NCBI RefSeq assembly: GCF_000002235.5 | Contig: NW_022145521.1 | Location: forward strand, 399,501-463,500 | Length of the DNA stretch: 64,000 bases | Source: Strongylocentrotus purpuratus | Lineage: Eukaryota > Echinodermata > Echinoidea > Camarodonta > Strongylocentrotidae | Reading direction: 5' to 3' | Part shown: positions 43,549 to 54,922 of the stretch, one piece after another | Numbering within the stretch: the first letter of the stretch is position 1 | How the letters are laid out: every line of letters starts with the position of its first letter | Notes under the pieces: generated by a model | The model's input: only the letters and a program-made list of their open reading frames with translations | The model's database searches: none | Told to the model about the DNA's origin: nothing | Position numbers and translations under genes: made by a program

Positions 43549-44072
43549 TTTCACACTGGTTTTGCTTAACCCCGTACTTTGCTTAGCCCCGTACTATCCT
43601 TAACCCCGGACTATTTGTTTTGGCTTTTCACACACGATGTTTTTTGTCCCGTACTAGCGCCTATTCCGGAATAAGAAAATTCCCGCTGTTCTCACTGCAT
43701 TTCGTTAACCCCGGATATCGTTAATGTTATGATTGGACATACTTCGCATCTGGCCAGCTGCGATACGCTCCATTGCGTAGTACTGGACTATTTTTCGTTT
43801 CTGTTCTCATTCATTTGCTTAGCACCGCAATTGCGGGGTTAGCAGGAGTTAGCACCACAATTGCGGAGTTAGCCCTGCTATTTTGCAGGGTTAGTTAACC
43901 CCGTACTATAGGTGGGGTTAGCCAACTTTAGCCCACTTTGGTAAAAACCAGTCTGAACAGAAAGTGGAATAGGCTTAACCCCGTACTATAGGTGGGGCTA
44001 AACCCCCCATTAACCCCACCTATAGTACGGGGTTAAGCAAAATATTGCCAGTGTGAAAACAGTATTATATTA
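43549..44072. mobile_element. Foldback MITE upstream of the FEN/PIN-CXC gene
   Basis: Ends CTCTTTTCACACTGG and, inverted, CTGTTTTCACACTGG, followed on both sides by TTTTGCTTAACCCCGTACT. Internally AACCCCGTACTATAGGTGGG occurs several times in both orientations. About 525 bp, no ORF. It lies in the presumptive promoter region of the gene. Confidence 0.8.
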
Positions 44073-44539
44073 TAATCTAGTGTAATAATATACTGGATAA
44101 CCTTAATATTTCAACTCATGATGAAAATAATGTAATCATTTAACATGCCATATGTTGATAAAATACTGCACTTGCAAAGTAATATGTGGGACTGTAGATC
44201 TAGAATGACTTTATTAAAACTACCACACAAGCACATCAGGATATGTTCATATCTTAGGTAGATTATACAAGAGATCAAATGTTGTCATACTTGCATATTC
44301 TAACAGAACTTTCAAACATAGCTTTCATCTTACCTGTTGTATATATCAATTACATGATGTGGTAGCCAGTTAACCAAGGGTCTAGCTCTCAGATGCTTGT
44401 TTCCATGGTGAATGTGAAGGACATGGCACTAGTCATGTGACAAGTCACCTGACTCCAACTAAATTGAAAAGTCTCAAATTTGTGTTTGGGTCATGCATTA
44501 TACAAATGTGGCAGTGTACTTTATGTGATGTTCGTGCTA

Positions 44540-44665
44540 GATGTTTGTGTGTTTGTGAGGGGTGGGGTGTGTGTGAGGGGTGGGGTGTGTGTGAGGTGTG
44601 GGTGGGTGTGGATGTGGGTGTGTGTCAGGGTGGGGTGGGTGTGTGTGTGCGTGTTTGTATACTTG
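44540..44665. repeat. GT/GGGTG-rich minisatellite
   Basis: Repeats of GTGTGTGAGGGGTGGG-like units. Low complexity, inside the 8.7-kb element. Confidence 0.8.
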
Positions 44666-44754
44666 TTTGCAGGTGATAATTGCACATTTAGAAAAAAAAC
44701 CTCTGAGGTCTTAAATCGTGCTCATTAATGGTTTTATTAAATGTGTAATTAAAT

Positions 44755-45040
44755 TTATTTGGCGGCCATTTTGGCGGCCATTTTGAATTTTCGCGTTTTA
44801 CGAAAAATGCTCAAGGTTTCGCGTCTGGCACTCATCGGATTCGGATTCAGCACCCTCGATTTGACAAGAAAACATCAAATAACCTTTTAAATAGCCATAT
44901 AATAAGCGTTTTCATGATTTGGCGGCCATTTTGAATTTTCGCGTTTTACGAAAAATGCTCAAGGTTTCGCGTCTGGCACTCATCGGATTTGGATTCAGCA
45001 CCCTCGAATTGACAAGAATCACTCAAAAAACATTGTATAT
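44755..45040 (-). repeat. Right subterminal tandem repeats of the 8.7-kb element
   Basis: Two units in inverted orientation to the left block: GGCGGCCATTTTGAATTTTC, then TTTCGCGTCTGGCACTCATC, repeated about 146 bp apart. Long stretches are identical to the left units when reversed. Confidence 0.88.
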
Positions 45041-45440
45041 ATATATAAAAAAAAAAACATGGTTCAGTCCCTTTCCTATGGGGCCTAGCCTGGACTATGG
45101 GCAGACCTAGGTTACTTTGTACAAAAGTTAAAATATCTGAGGATGTTTGAGGTGATTTGAACCATATGCAAATGACGAACTGGTCTATGCCTATTCTACG
45201 CTAACCGATTTATTTGTTGTTGTTTACATGTGACCAGCCCTTTTTCACCTTTTATCTCAGTCATACCAATAAGACAGATACCAGACCGAGTACTTATCAT
45301 ATTAAATCTCCTCCTTTTATAATTTACTCATTTCCCCTATCAGTATTATCCAAATCCTTTTCAAATTTAGGCAAAAACTCTAGCCTTTGTAACCCCTTTC
45401 CTCTTACTGGAGAATACACATCTGCAATTTATCATTATCT

Positions 45441-47334
45441 CTAAACCCTGTAAAATAACTTTCATTAGAAATCTGTAATTATAGAAAGAACCTTCGAATC
45501 TAAATGTGAACTAATCAACATAAGAACACCTTTGATGTTTGAAATACCATGAATAAAATAACGACTTCAATCCCACATTGATATCTATGTGTCTTTTATA
45601 TCAGGAGTACTGTTTGTCTCTTGCAATAAGACATTATCTGCATATTTATCCTTGCACTTAGTATATATCTGATAAATTTTGTTCTCTTCCCTGGTTCCTT
45701 TTACATTTAAGAAAATAAAAGTACAAGAAAGTACAAGTTTGTGAAAATCCATCATTATAACAATAATATATTCTGAACACTTTGGAGGAAAGTGACACAA
45801 CAATAACGAACCATAACCTTGTCTTCTTAATGGAATAAAAGATAAAGGTGATATTTAAGTAGTTGTAGTCCACCGAAGAAGATCCTCGAAGAAAAATTAG
45901 AAGTGAACCTTATTCTTGTAATACGTACTACTACAAATCAAATACAAAGAAATCCACACCCAGACCACACCAGAAAATCTATAACATTATCCACGGAGGC
46001 CAAAAATAAGTCAGTTTGGACTATTAGGAGTCGATGTGAATGTATTCAATATAAGAATTATAAAAATTGGAAAATTAGCAAATAAGCAAAGGTGTGAATG
46101 TATTCAATATGAGAATTGTAAAAATTGGAAAATTAGCAAATAAGCAAAGGGCTCGAGTATGAAGTGCATATGTACATGGAGAGAGACGAATAATTAGCAC
46201 TCTGTTTCTCTTATAATGCTTAAAGGACTCGGTATCATTGTTGAAGGGTAAAAATTGTGTGACTTTGGTATGAAATGTTACTTGTTATCTTCGTTCTACT
46301 GTACTAGCCCTCTGACATACACAAAATCCCGATTTTTTTTTCAAACCACAAAGCTATTAAAAAAAATTAAGAAGGCGTCACTGGTCAACACCCTTTAACA
46401 GTGATTGACAGTAAATTCTCCCAACCGTTTTCCATGATAATAAGACAAAAATCAGGCTTTTAAAAATCTTTCAACACTTAAATGTCTGGAATGGTATAAC
46501 GAGCCGATTTTTTTGTTTGATTTTACATTCACCTAAAATGTAATTAAATTGTGATAATATAGTTGGGAGAATTAAGGTATCGATCATATCAGTTTTTCCC
46601 AATTTTTATCGTTTCTAATGGTCCGTTACCCCTCAAACTTTCAGATTATCTATAATCGTACATCTAGCATTGAGGTCACTACCTTAGCACAATTTTCTCT
46701 TATATTTACAATGTTACCAAGTCCCTTTAATTGATGGCGATACACTTTGGTTAAGAGAAATGAAGTGAGTACTCTACATCAGCAGGTTACAACATTACAC
46801 ATGTAGAGTGTTAAAGAAAAGCGATGGTAGAGATCGTTAACATTTATTTTTCTTTGTCCTTTTCGTCTTTCTCTCTTTTTCCTGTATGCTCTCATATTTC
46901 TTAGTATTCGATGTGTATGTGTGCGTGGGTAAGGGGGAGCAGATCACCCTAGCACTGGTAATGAATGAGGCATAATGAAATAGTGATCCGACATGTTCTT
47001 TTTTCTTTTTCACAGATCTAGAACCAGGTATATCTCAGGCCAAACAAAAAATTACAGAGAAATGGCAAGGCAATATGAATGTAATACGCAGTACAGTAAT
47101 GTATGCAGACTTCTAAAGCCGAGAACGGATCTGAATGCAAAGTCCAATTTATGTAATGCTTTCATATAATCACGCTTGATTGTTCCTTCAGAATAGACCA
47201 AATATCATTGCTACTAAAGGGTACGGGCTAATTCACACAGTAGTTCAATGTCACATTACAATAAGTAACATGGTGTTTGGAGAGCACGGAAATATCATAG
47301 AGAGAAAAACGTTGTGGTTGTGAATTACCTTAAC
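45441..47334. other. Intergenic DNA with one short tandem repeat
   Basis: A 58-bp unit (GTGAATGTATTCAATATAAG to AAATAAGCAAAG) occurs twice at 46036-46091 and 46094-46149. A pyrimidine tract with CAG at about 47014 could be a splice acceptor upstream of the ankyrin remnant, but no frame supports an exon. Confidence 0.5.
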
Positions 47335-48447
47335 ATGGCGCTGTTTTCAGCAGCAGCAAAAGGTGACGTCCTCACGATCCAATCATTAATCGACTCAGAA
47401 GACAAGTCAGAGGATTCAGGAGGAGTTGATGTAAACTGTTCGGATGCGTCTGGCAAGACGGCCCTCCACATTGCTTCAGAAAACGGACATTTGCAAACGG
47501 TTAAATGCCTAACACATCATGAAGCAAAAGTGAAGTAATCGATGCTAACCTACAGACATCGATTAACTTATGCTCACAGAAAGGCCATCGTCATGTGGTA
47601 GAGCTGTTAGTAAACGAAGGAGCAGATATTGATGTTGGTGACAAAGATGGGTTTACAGCTCTCCACATAGCATCATCTGAGGGTCACCTTGATATTGTCA
47701 AATACCTTGCTAGGAAAGGGGCACAGCTTGACAAATGTGACAAAAAAGACAGGACACCCTTGTCTTGTGCTAGTCAAGAAGGCCATCTTGAAGTCGTCGA
47801 GTATATCGTCAAAATGGAGCAGGCATTGAAATTGGTAATAAAGATGGATTAACAGCTCTTCACATAGCATCATTCAAGGGTCATCTTGGTATCGTCAAAT
47901 ACTTTGTTAGTAAAGGGGCAGACCTAGGGAGACTTGGTAATGATTACTGGACACCTCTACACCTTGCTTTAGACGGTGGCAATCGTGACATCGCAGAGTA
48001 TCTTTTGAAAGAAGGAGCCAACATTAACACGTGTGATGAAGGTGGATGTACACCTCTATATACCGCATCTCAAACTGGTAATATTGATGTAGTGCAATAT
48101 ATAACCAGTCAAGGAGCGGAGCTGGATAGGAGCACTGACGATGGCTGGACAGCACTTGGTTTGGCTTCATTGGGGGGACGTACACCTTTACATCGTCAAA
48201 GTTCTCGTTAACGAAGGGGCACAGCTTGACAAATGTAACAAAAACGACAGGACACCCTTGTTTTGTGCTTCTCAAGAAGGCAATCTTGAAGGCGTCGAGC
48301 ATACCATGAACAAAGGAGCTGGCATCGGAATTGGTCTTAATGGTGGGTTTACAGCTCTTCACATAGCATCATTGAAGGGTCATCTTGGTATTGTCAAATA
48401 CCTTGCTAGGAAAGGGGCACAGCTTGACAAATGTGACAAAAAAGACA
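47335..48447 (+). pseudogene. Ankyrin-repeat gene remnant of a sea-urchin-type family
   Basis: Starts MALFSAAAKGDVLTIQSLID and runs through about a dozen ankyrin repeats (e.g. DKDGFTALHIASSEGHLDIV, NDYWTPLHLALDGGNRDIAE, DDGWTALGLASLGG). Frame breaks near 47535, 47815 and 48175 split one ancestral ORF into four pieces. It ends abruptly after CDKKD, where a complete relative would continue with more repeats. A good acceptor CTACCACAG at 48550-48558, followed by GTGCCGGCGG and an early stop, could mark a short last exon. Ankyrin arrays mediate protein binding; this copy is very likely non-functional. Confidence 0.82.
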
Positions 48448-48499
48448 TATTCTCAGCGAAGGTGCCGTTTAAATATGTACCTTGCAGGAGTATTTGATT

Positions 48500-49430
48500 T
48501 ATCATCGTTTTGCGTTTAATATTTTGATTTTCAAATTCATCTCCTTTTCTACCACAGGTGCCGGCGGACAAAATGGCGTCGGAGCCTAGATGCCTGATGA
48601 AAATGGATTCAAGCCTTTTCAAAGCAAATCTCTTTCCAGATTTAGTATAGATTTTTGATTTCTAATTTTGAACTAAAAAATGTATTGTAATGTTAGCAAT
48701 TAAGTTGTAAACCAGTATATCCTAGATGAGTAATTATATTATGAAATTATTCGATCAAAAATCCGATGTGACGATCCGCAGTCAATACTCAACAGATGAT
48801 GAATTAGGCAAATGCATTCAAGAAGTCATGTGAAATATAGAAATAGGTCATTTTGGAATATTGAAGCTTTATGAAACAAAATGACAAACCGGCAAACTAA
48901 TATGCATTACAAATAAATGTATGGTCTACAACTATTAAATGCATTCAAAATTCATCGATAAAATCAGAATATTTTGCAAGTTCTGCACATCATATAAATA
49001 ATAGAGATAAATACAGCATTTTCATGGTACTTCTATATTAGCCTCATACAAGGAACAACTATTGCACGGTCTTTATATTGATAATTTGTTAATTACTGCT
49101 GACATACAAAGGAATGGAACGATTTGGCTTTTCTTCAACAAGGGAAAATCGCAAGACGCTTTTCGTGTAAAAGTTGTTGAACTACTAAAGAAGCCGCACG
49201 GTAAATATGCCTTTGAATGTGTTTATGTGTTTTGTAGCAGTTAGAAAGATAAAATGGCCGGATGATGGTGATTGTACAGAGAGTGAGGGAGTGGTAGTGG
49301 TAGTGGGTGTGTGTTTTATGTGTGTAATAGTGCACAAGTGTGTGAGTGTAACTGGGTTTTCTACATACGTCTTGTAATATTTTTGTAATTTTTGTAATTT
49401 TTCCGTCAGGAGACCAACCATTTCTTTGTT
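48500..49430. other. Intergenic DNA
   Basis: AT-rich, with a GT-rich stretch (49260-49350) and short TTTTTGTAA repeats (49376-49400). No gene recognised. Confidence 0.5.
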
Positions 49431-49520
49431 TGTTTGTTTTACTTTAATACCTTATCAACAAAAACCTGTATCCAGCCAAAAGGCTGTTTTAAAGTCTGTT
49501 TACAACAAAAGACAACATTA
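49430..49520 (-). repeat. Likely LINE or SINE 3'-end fragment
   Basis: On the - strand: GGCTGGATACAGGTTTTTGT, then TGATAAGGTATTAAAGTAAA followed by (CAAA)n, typical of a retroposon 3' end with a short repeat tail. No coding part remains. Confidence 0.5.
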
Positions 49521-49621
49521 AAGATAACATCAGTAACAATTAAACAATTCTGTACATAAAAAAATGATTACACACAATAAATATAAGGTATGTACAATGA
49601 ACAAATATGATATATTTAAGT

Positions 49622-49955
49622 AAAATAATAATATTACGCTTTTATATAGCGCTTAAATCAAATGTCTCTAAACGCTTTACAGATGTAATATTACCCCGGT
49701 CGTTGGATTCAATACTTGCCCACTCACACTTTGTGCACAATCTCCACTCCCTGGGGAGCATTCCAGCCAGGCGTTACTAGTACTTGACGCTCAAAAATTG
49801 TTTGACCAACAATGACGGTCGCATCCTACCGGGTAGAGAGTAGCAAGTGCAGGTTGATATCTTGCCAAAGGATGTTAGTGCCGTGTCGGGATTCGAACCC
49901 TCGACCTTCGAATCTCCAGTCAAGCGCCTTAAACCACTCATCCACGACACTCCTA
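49622..49955 (-). mobile_element. tRNA-derived SINE with a LINE-like 3' tail
   Basis: On the - strand the head reads GTCGTGGATGAGTGGTTTAA (A box, tRNA-Ser-like), then GAGGGTTCGAATCCCGACAC (perfect B box). The body leads to GTAAAGCGTTTAGAGAC, GCGCTATATAAAAGCG and an ATT-rich tail. The 3' part resembles the end of the LINE at 2751-6023. A related fragment lies at 34226-34290 (+). Confidence 0.83.
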
Positions 49956-50319
49956 CTAATAGGAGAAGAAAAAAAAAATTACGACCGAAAAGTTCATGGT
50001 GCGAAAACGTTACTCAGGTTTTGCTAAGGTCCGTCAAAGTCAATTTTTGAGCGAAGAAAGAGAGCTAACCGTATCGTTAGACCAACTCATAATATGCAAA
50101 GAAAGAAGAGTGGAAAGGAAAAGAGGAAGGAATAGAGAGAGAAAACGAGGGATGTATGCATGTGTGTTTGTGTTTAATTTGAACAAAAGTGTGTATTAAT
50201 ACTTGTGTTCTGATGAATATATTTAGTTTACATCCTTAGTTTTTCATTTCTTGACGAGGGGTAAAAATCAAATGTATCGTGTACTCATTTTAAGACACCT
50301 GTATTCTTCTATAGATATT

Positions 50320-50530
50320 CGGTGACTGGTCCCTCAGAAACTAGTCCCAAGCCAGTCATAGAGCATTCATGATTTTACCTGAAGCCTCTTAGTGCATGGT
50401 AGATTTGATTTTTTTTATTCAAATTTCATTTTGATATCTTTCTATATTTGATCAACATGGTGTACTGACATATGAGCTACGGCTGGAGCAATGGTTGCGG
50501 TTAACAGCGTTGGTGTATTATGTAGATTTA
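50320..50530 (+). repeat. Dispersed repeat, shared with the 60-62 kb array
   Basis: GACTGGTCCCTCAGAAACTA and GCGTTGGTGTATTATGT recur near 60380-60587 and 61316-61523 in the same order. Homology stops near 50530, where the foldback begins. Confidence 0.8.
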
Positions 50531-50723
50531 AAAAAATTGTTTTCACTGGCTGCCTGCCGTAGCAACAAACGGAATTGACAAAAGACTTGACTTCGTTTCG
50601 TTGACGATCAGACATAGACGAAAGACTTCATACATGGCTGATTGTGAATGAAACGGAGTTAAGTCTTTTGTCAATACTGCTCGTTGCTACGGCAGGCAAC
50701 CAGAAAAATGATCTTTTTAAATC
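50525..50723. repeat. Long foldback with ~75-nt arms
   Basis: Left arm 50525-50599, right arm 50650-50723, loop about 50 nt. Perfect cores TGCCTGCCGTAGCAAC and TTGACAAAAGACTT. It appears inserted in the dispersed repeat. Confidence 0.85.
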
Positions 50724-50739
50724 AAATTATGGAAATGCA

Positions 50740-51972
50740 AGCATCAATTTGAACAAACATAACTATGTTATTCCTTGCTCAATGTTCCTGATTGAGGTGT
50801 CATATGAAAGGCCAGAAACTGAAATTTCTAGAAATGTGAATTTTGTTCGAAATTCAGATACCGCCCGCCAAATGACCTTTTGGTTCCTTCCTTCGAATTG
50901 CTTTTAATCACTCATGCGTGAAATATGAATCATATGAGTTGCATCAAATGAAAGAAGAGGATCTAAGCTTTACAAATATGTGTCATTCATTAATTATAAT
51001 TGTGATTAAGTTATGATAAAACATCAATATTCTCGGTTCCGTTTCTTCTGGGTCGCACGGTATATATAGATATAATTATGTTTACACGTACAAATACATT
51101 TACTCAACGATATTCCTACATGTTGAGACATTATAAGGTCTCCAGGTTCAGCTTACCCCCCCCCCCTCTTTCTCTCCCTCTCTCTGTCACTTTCCTCACA
51201 TCTCTCTGTCTCCATCATATGTCTTTATTTTGTCTCTCTCACTTTCTTTTCCTCTCTATCATTCTTTGCATCTCTGTCGTTCGCTCGCACTCTCCCTTTC
51301 TCCATCTCAGTTTCATTTTCGCCTTGTCTCTCTCCTTATTTAAAGGATTTTTCTACCAAGAAATTTACCACTGAGATTTTCGTATCGCCGTGTGTAGTTC
51401 TACAACATTTTGCGATTCATCTCCTTCTTTTCTTTCTTTATCTCTTTGGAAAGCAAATATGGAAAGGGAGCAATAATCAGGAAAGATAGTGAGAGGATGG
51501 GTTTCGTCTAGGGGATAGGGTGCGATACAAAGAGACTACTTAAAAGGAAATGTAAAAGAAAGCGAAACAAACATGTAGAAAGATATGAAGATGTAGAAAG
51601 TCGAACATAAAGAGAGTGAACAAATAGGAAAGGAAAGAAGGGACCAGAGAAGGACAAAGTATGAAGGGGAGAAAGATAGGACGAGGACACCTGAGTAAAA
51701 CCATTAGGGAAAAGGCTGTACTAGCTTCATAATAATCATTACAAAGAGAAAAAAACTTTTACGTTAATGTTAAAAACACAGACTCTGGTGTTTTGGTGAG
51801 GTGCTTCATTTAATATTTCGAGTATTACAAATGATAATTACACAGTAATTGTTAGAATGGACTTAGCCTTTAGGCAACGCAACCATTTTTCTCTCACGTG
51901 CTTCGGCATTGTATTTATTTCCACGAGAGTTGCCAAAACTTTTTACGGGTTATTTCTTTACATTTGCTCATG
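50740..51972. other. Intergenic DNA, partly polypyrimidine
   Basis: 51150-51345 is dominated by CT/TC repeats; 51470-51690 is A/G-rich. No gene recognised. Confidence 0.55.
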
Positions 51973-51974
51973 AG

Positions 51975-53148
51975 TTTAATTTCATTTTCATTTCATTTCA
52001 TTTCATTTCTTTATTGTGTCCATATAGGATAATTGTTTATATGCACATGAACAATCTTGCTTCTAACATATGAACATTAGAGCAACATATAATTGACATT
52101 CATAGGGCCCTGTTTTAGTATACATTTGATATAATATACATGGTCATGATGAATATACAAACATATACATTTAAATACTCTTTCTTCTTCTTCTTCTTCT
52201 TCTCTCTTTCTTCTTACATACCCTCCATTTTTTTAAAATTCTTATATGCTCTAATCTGAAGTAGGTATTTTGTGTTAATAATTATTTCTTGATATGGTAT
52301 AACAGTAGGGGTACAACAGTAAAGTAAGTATACTAAAACAATATATATATATTCGTGTAACATGTCAATGAGGGTCTTTTGCATGGTTTTCACATTCTCT
52401 ATTCTTTACTGGGTTTCATTAACTACTCTTATGGAAAGTGGAATGAATTAATGCGGCGACTAGTTCTTGCTTTAACAGATCTCAATCTTCGTCCGCTTCT
52501 CAGGTGTATGTACTGGTCATTAAGGGGGTGGGTAAGATCAGACATAATGGGTAGGGCCTTAGATACTCTTTCCTTACAGACTTCATCTAGGTCATCAGTA
52601 TGGTTCATTATTTTGCTGGCTTGTTTTACAACCCTCCTCAGCTTTTGTTTGTCACTTTGCCTTGCATTGTTAAACCGGATAATGAAATCAAATGTAATAG
52701 TACTCTGAATTATCGACTGGTAAAAGAGAAACAGAATTCTATCGTTCACATGAAACTACTTTAACTTTCTAAGAAAATATAAGTGCTGGTTGCATTTTTT
52801 TAATGTGCGCTTTGACTTGTCTTCCCAAGACAGCTTATTGTCGATTTCTGTACCTAGGTATATATAACTGTCAACATTCTCAATGGTATCATCATTAAAG
52901 TATACAGGTCTATCAATGGGTTCAAAAGCTTTCTTTTGCCTAAAGTCAAAAACAATTTCTTTTGTTTTCTTTGAGTTCAGGAGTAAATAGTTTTCCCTAC
53001 ACCAATTTTCGAACATGGAAATGGTAGCTCTGTAATCAAGTTCATTTTCCGTTTCAATCAATCCTACTATTATTGTATCATCTGCATATTTAAGTATGTG
53101 AACAGATGGAGAATTAGATATACAGTCATTGGTGTACAGGGTATACAT
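51975..53148 (-). mobile_element. 5'-truncated LINE (Rex1/CR1-like)
   Basis: 3' end on the left with an (ATTTC/GAAAT)n tail at 51979-52009, preceded on the - strand by CACAATAAA. The 5' end stops at an (AT)n run near 53145. It keeps the catalytic core and C-terminus of the RT only. Confidence 0.8.
52429..53148 (-). pseudogene. RT fragment of the 52-53 kb LINE
   Basis: YTNDC, LKYADDTIIVGLIETENE (catalytic box), WCRENYLLLNSKKTKEIVFD and YIYLGTEIDNKLSW, then an in-frame TAG at 52756-52758 after FLRKLK. The same frame continues to 52429 (FYQSIIQSTITFDF). One nonsense change is visible in 240 codons. Confidence 0.82.
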
Positions 53149-53149
53149 A

Positions 53150-54920
53150 TATATATATATATATATATGATATATTTAAATAAAACCCTATCAGGTACAT
53201 TACGTGGACATCATAACAAAATCTTGAATTGTCACTAAATGATTAATGTTGAAGAGGTTTAGTCTAACTATTTAGACCTTTTCCCAAATTGATTGAACCA
53301 GAGGAGATAATGGCCCTTCATTAAGTCGGACAGCCAGCTTTTTCGATGTTCCATGTTTCTCTAACTCTGTCCTCGAGCCCCTTAGAAAGGGAAAATATTT
53401 GTGTCTGTGATTGTAAGAAGTCGAGAAGCATACATGTAATCAACGCAAGGACCTTTTCTTTATATTTGCCCCCCCCTCCCATCCTTTGTACATCATACAC
53501 GTTTGAAAGACAGTCAATATTTTAGCAAATTGAAAAGGAATTATTTTGCATTAACCTGTCTTATCTGCTTGAAAGGCCTAACAAAGTTTAGACCGATATG
53601 GATTGGTTTGTGTGTGAAAAAAATCAATTTGCTTCCTTAGTGAAATACAAACACATTTCCAAAACAGATGCCATGATTATAAAAAAATATTAATTTTTTT
53701 TTTAGCTGAATATCCATTCCTCTAACTGATTAAATTAGTTTCAAGATAACAAATGGTGCTAAATCTTGTCAAAACCACCCCAAACAAATCATAATTCCAC
53801 TGTAGTTGAATAAGTATACAATACACTTAAATTATTGAACTATATGAAATCATATGAAATTACCTGAAGATTTTTCAAAATACTTAACAAAAATAAACCG
53901 AAGGTAATTTCTATAGCCATGTCCATACATTTTTCCGAAAATTATGATTAACACAAGATGTATCATTAAATTGTTGTTATCATGTTCATGAAATATAATA
54001 TATTATATTCATACATCACATAGCGCGAACACTTGGGTGAGATTTAAGACGTTATACTATGTTAAATACTTTCCTACCAATGGTCACTGGAATTCCAACC
54101 CGCATGTTACATACACACATGCATTACATGATCATTAAATGATTTGTATGGTCTTGTTGTATTGAAAATTAACCCTGATTTGATTTTTCGAAAGTCTAAG
54201 CGATCGTCTATTTAATGTCGGTTCTAGAATTGCCTAACTTACCTCTTCCTCTTTTTTCAAAATCTTTTCACGGTACCTTTACGCCATTTTATGTGCAAAC
54301 TGAAAAAAAAAACAAAATACAGAATGGACCAATTAAACAAATTACCCTAAATAACTTTTTGTCTCACCCGAGTAATTCTATGCCAAAATGAATTAGGTTG
54401 CTTTGCAACTCTACTGCTATGATTCTTGCTACTTTCTTACATATGTTTGTAACTACTCACTTGCGTGTTGGTAACAAATACACAATGCAAGTTACCAGTT
54501 TTGGAGGGAAATTCATTTCCACTGGATTCCCCAAAACTGAAGTCACACTCTAGGATTCCAATTCACGATTGAACTTTATCTTAACCCGTGTTTTTTTTAC
54601 CAAATAACTTTATTTTGCGAAGAGGTGTTAGTCCCGGGATCATAAAGTACGCAATGCATATCGTGGGAAAGAAATCAAGGCTATCACCCCTGACAATAGT
54701 CTTTATCAAGACGTTTATTTTTGTTTTCTTCTTTTGCTTCTTGTGTTTTGATAAAGAGCACAATCGTGATATAGTCCGTTGTAATACCACATTTTGTCCC
54801 ACTACCAGTTATAGGAAGTGGGATAGCTCGAGTGTAAAACATATTTGAGACATATAAAACATGATGACAATACACGAAACCAAAGTTCCGCAACTTTTCG
54901 AGCTTCTTTAGTCTCAGTTA
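53150..54920. other. Intergenic DNA
   Basis: AT-rich; short A and T runs only. No gene, RNA or element recognised. Confidence 0.5.
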
Positions 54921-54922
54921 AA

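Larger units (their letters stand above)
36720..45440. mobile_element. Large inverted-repeat element carrying a FEN/PIN-CXC gene; superfamily unknown
   Basis: About 8.7 kb. The outer arms (36720-37070 and 45065-45440) are inverted copies, with a 32-nt perfect inverted match at 36750-36781 and 45379-45410. Inside them lie inverted blocks of tandem ~150-175-bp repeats (37490-38015; 44755-45040). Between is a broken two-exon gene on the - strand. No target duplication found; ends accurate to about 20 bp. Alternative: two insertions of one repeat family flanking a host gene by chance. Confidence 0.68.
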
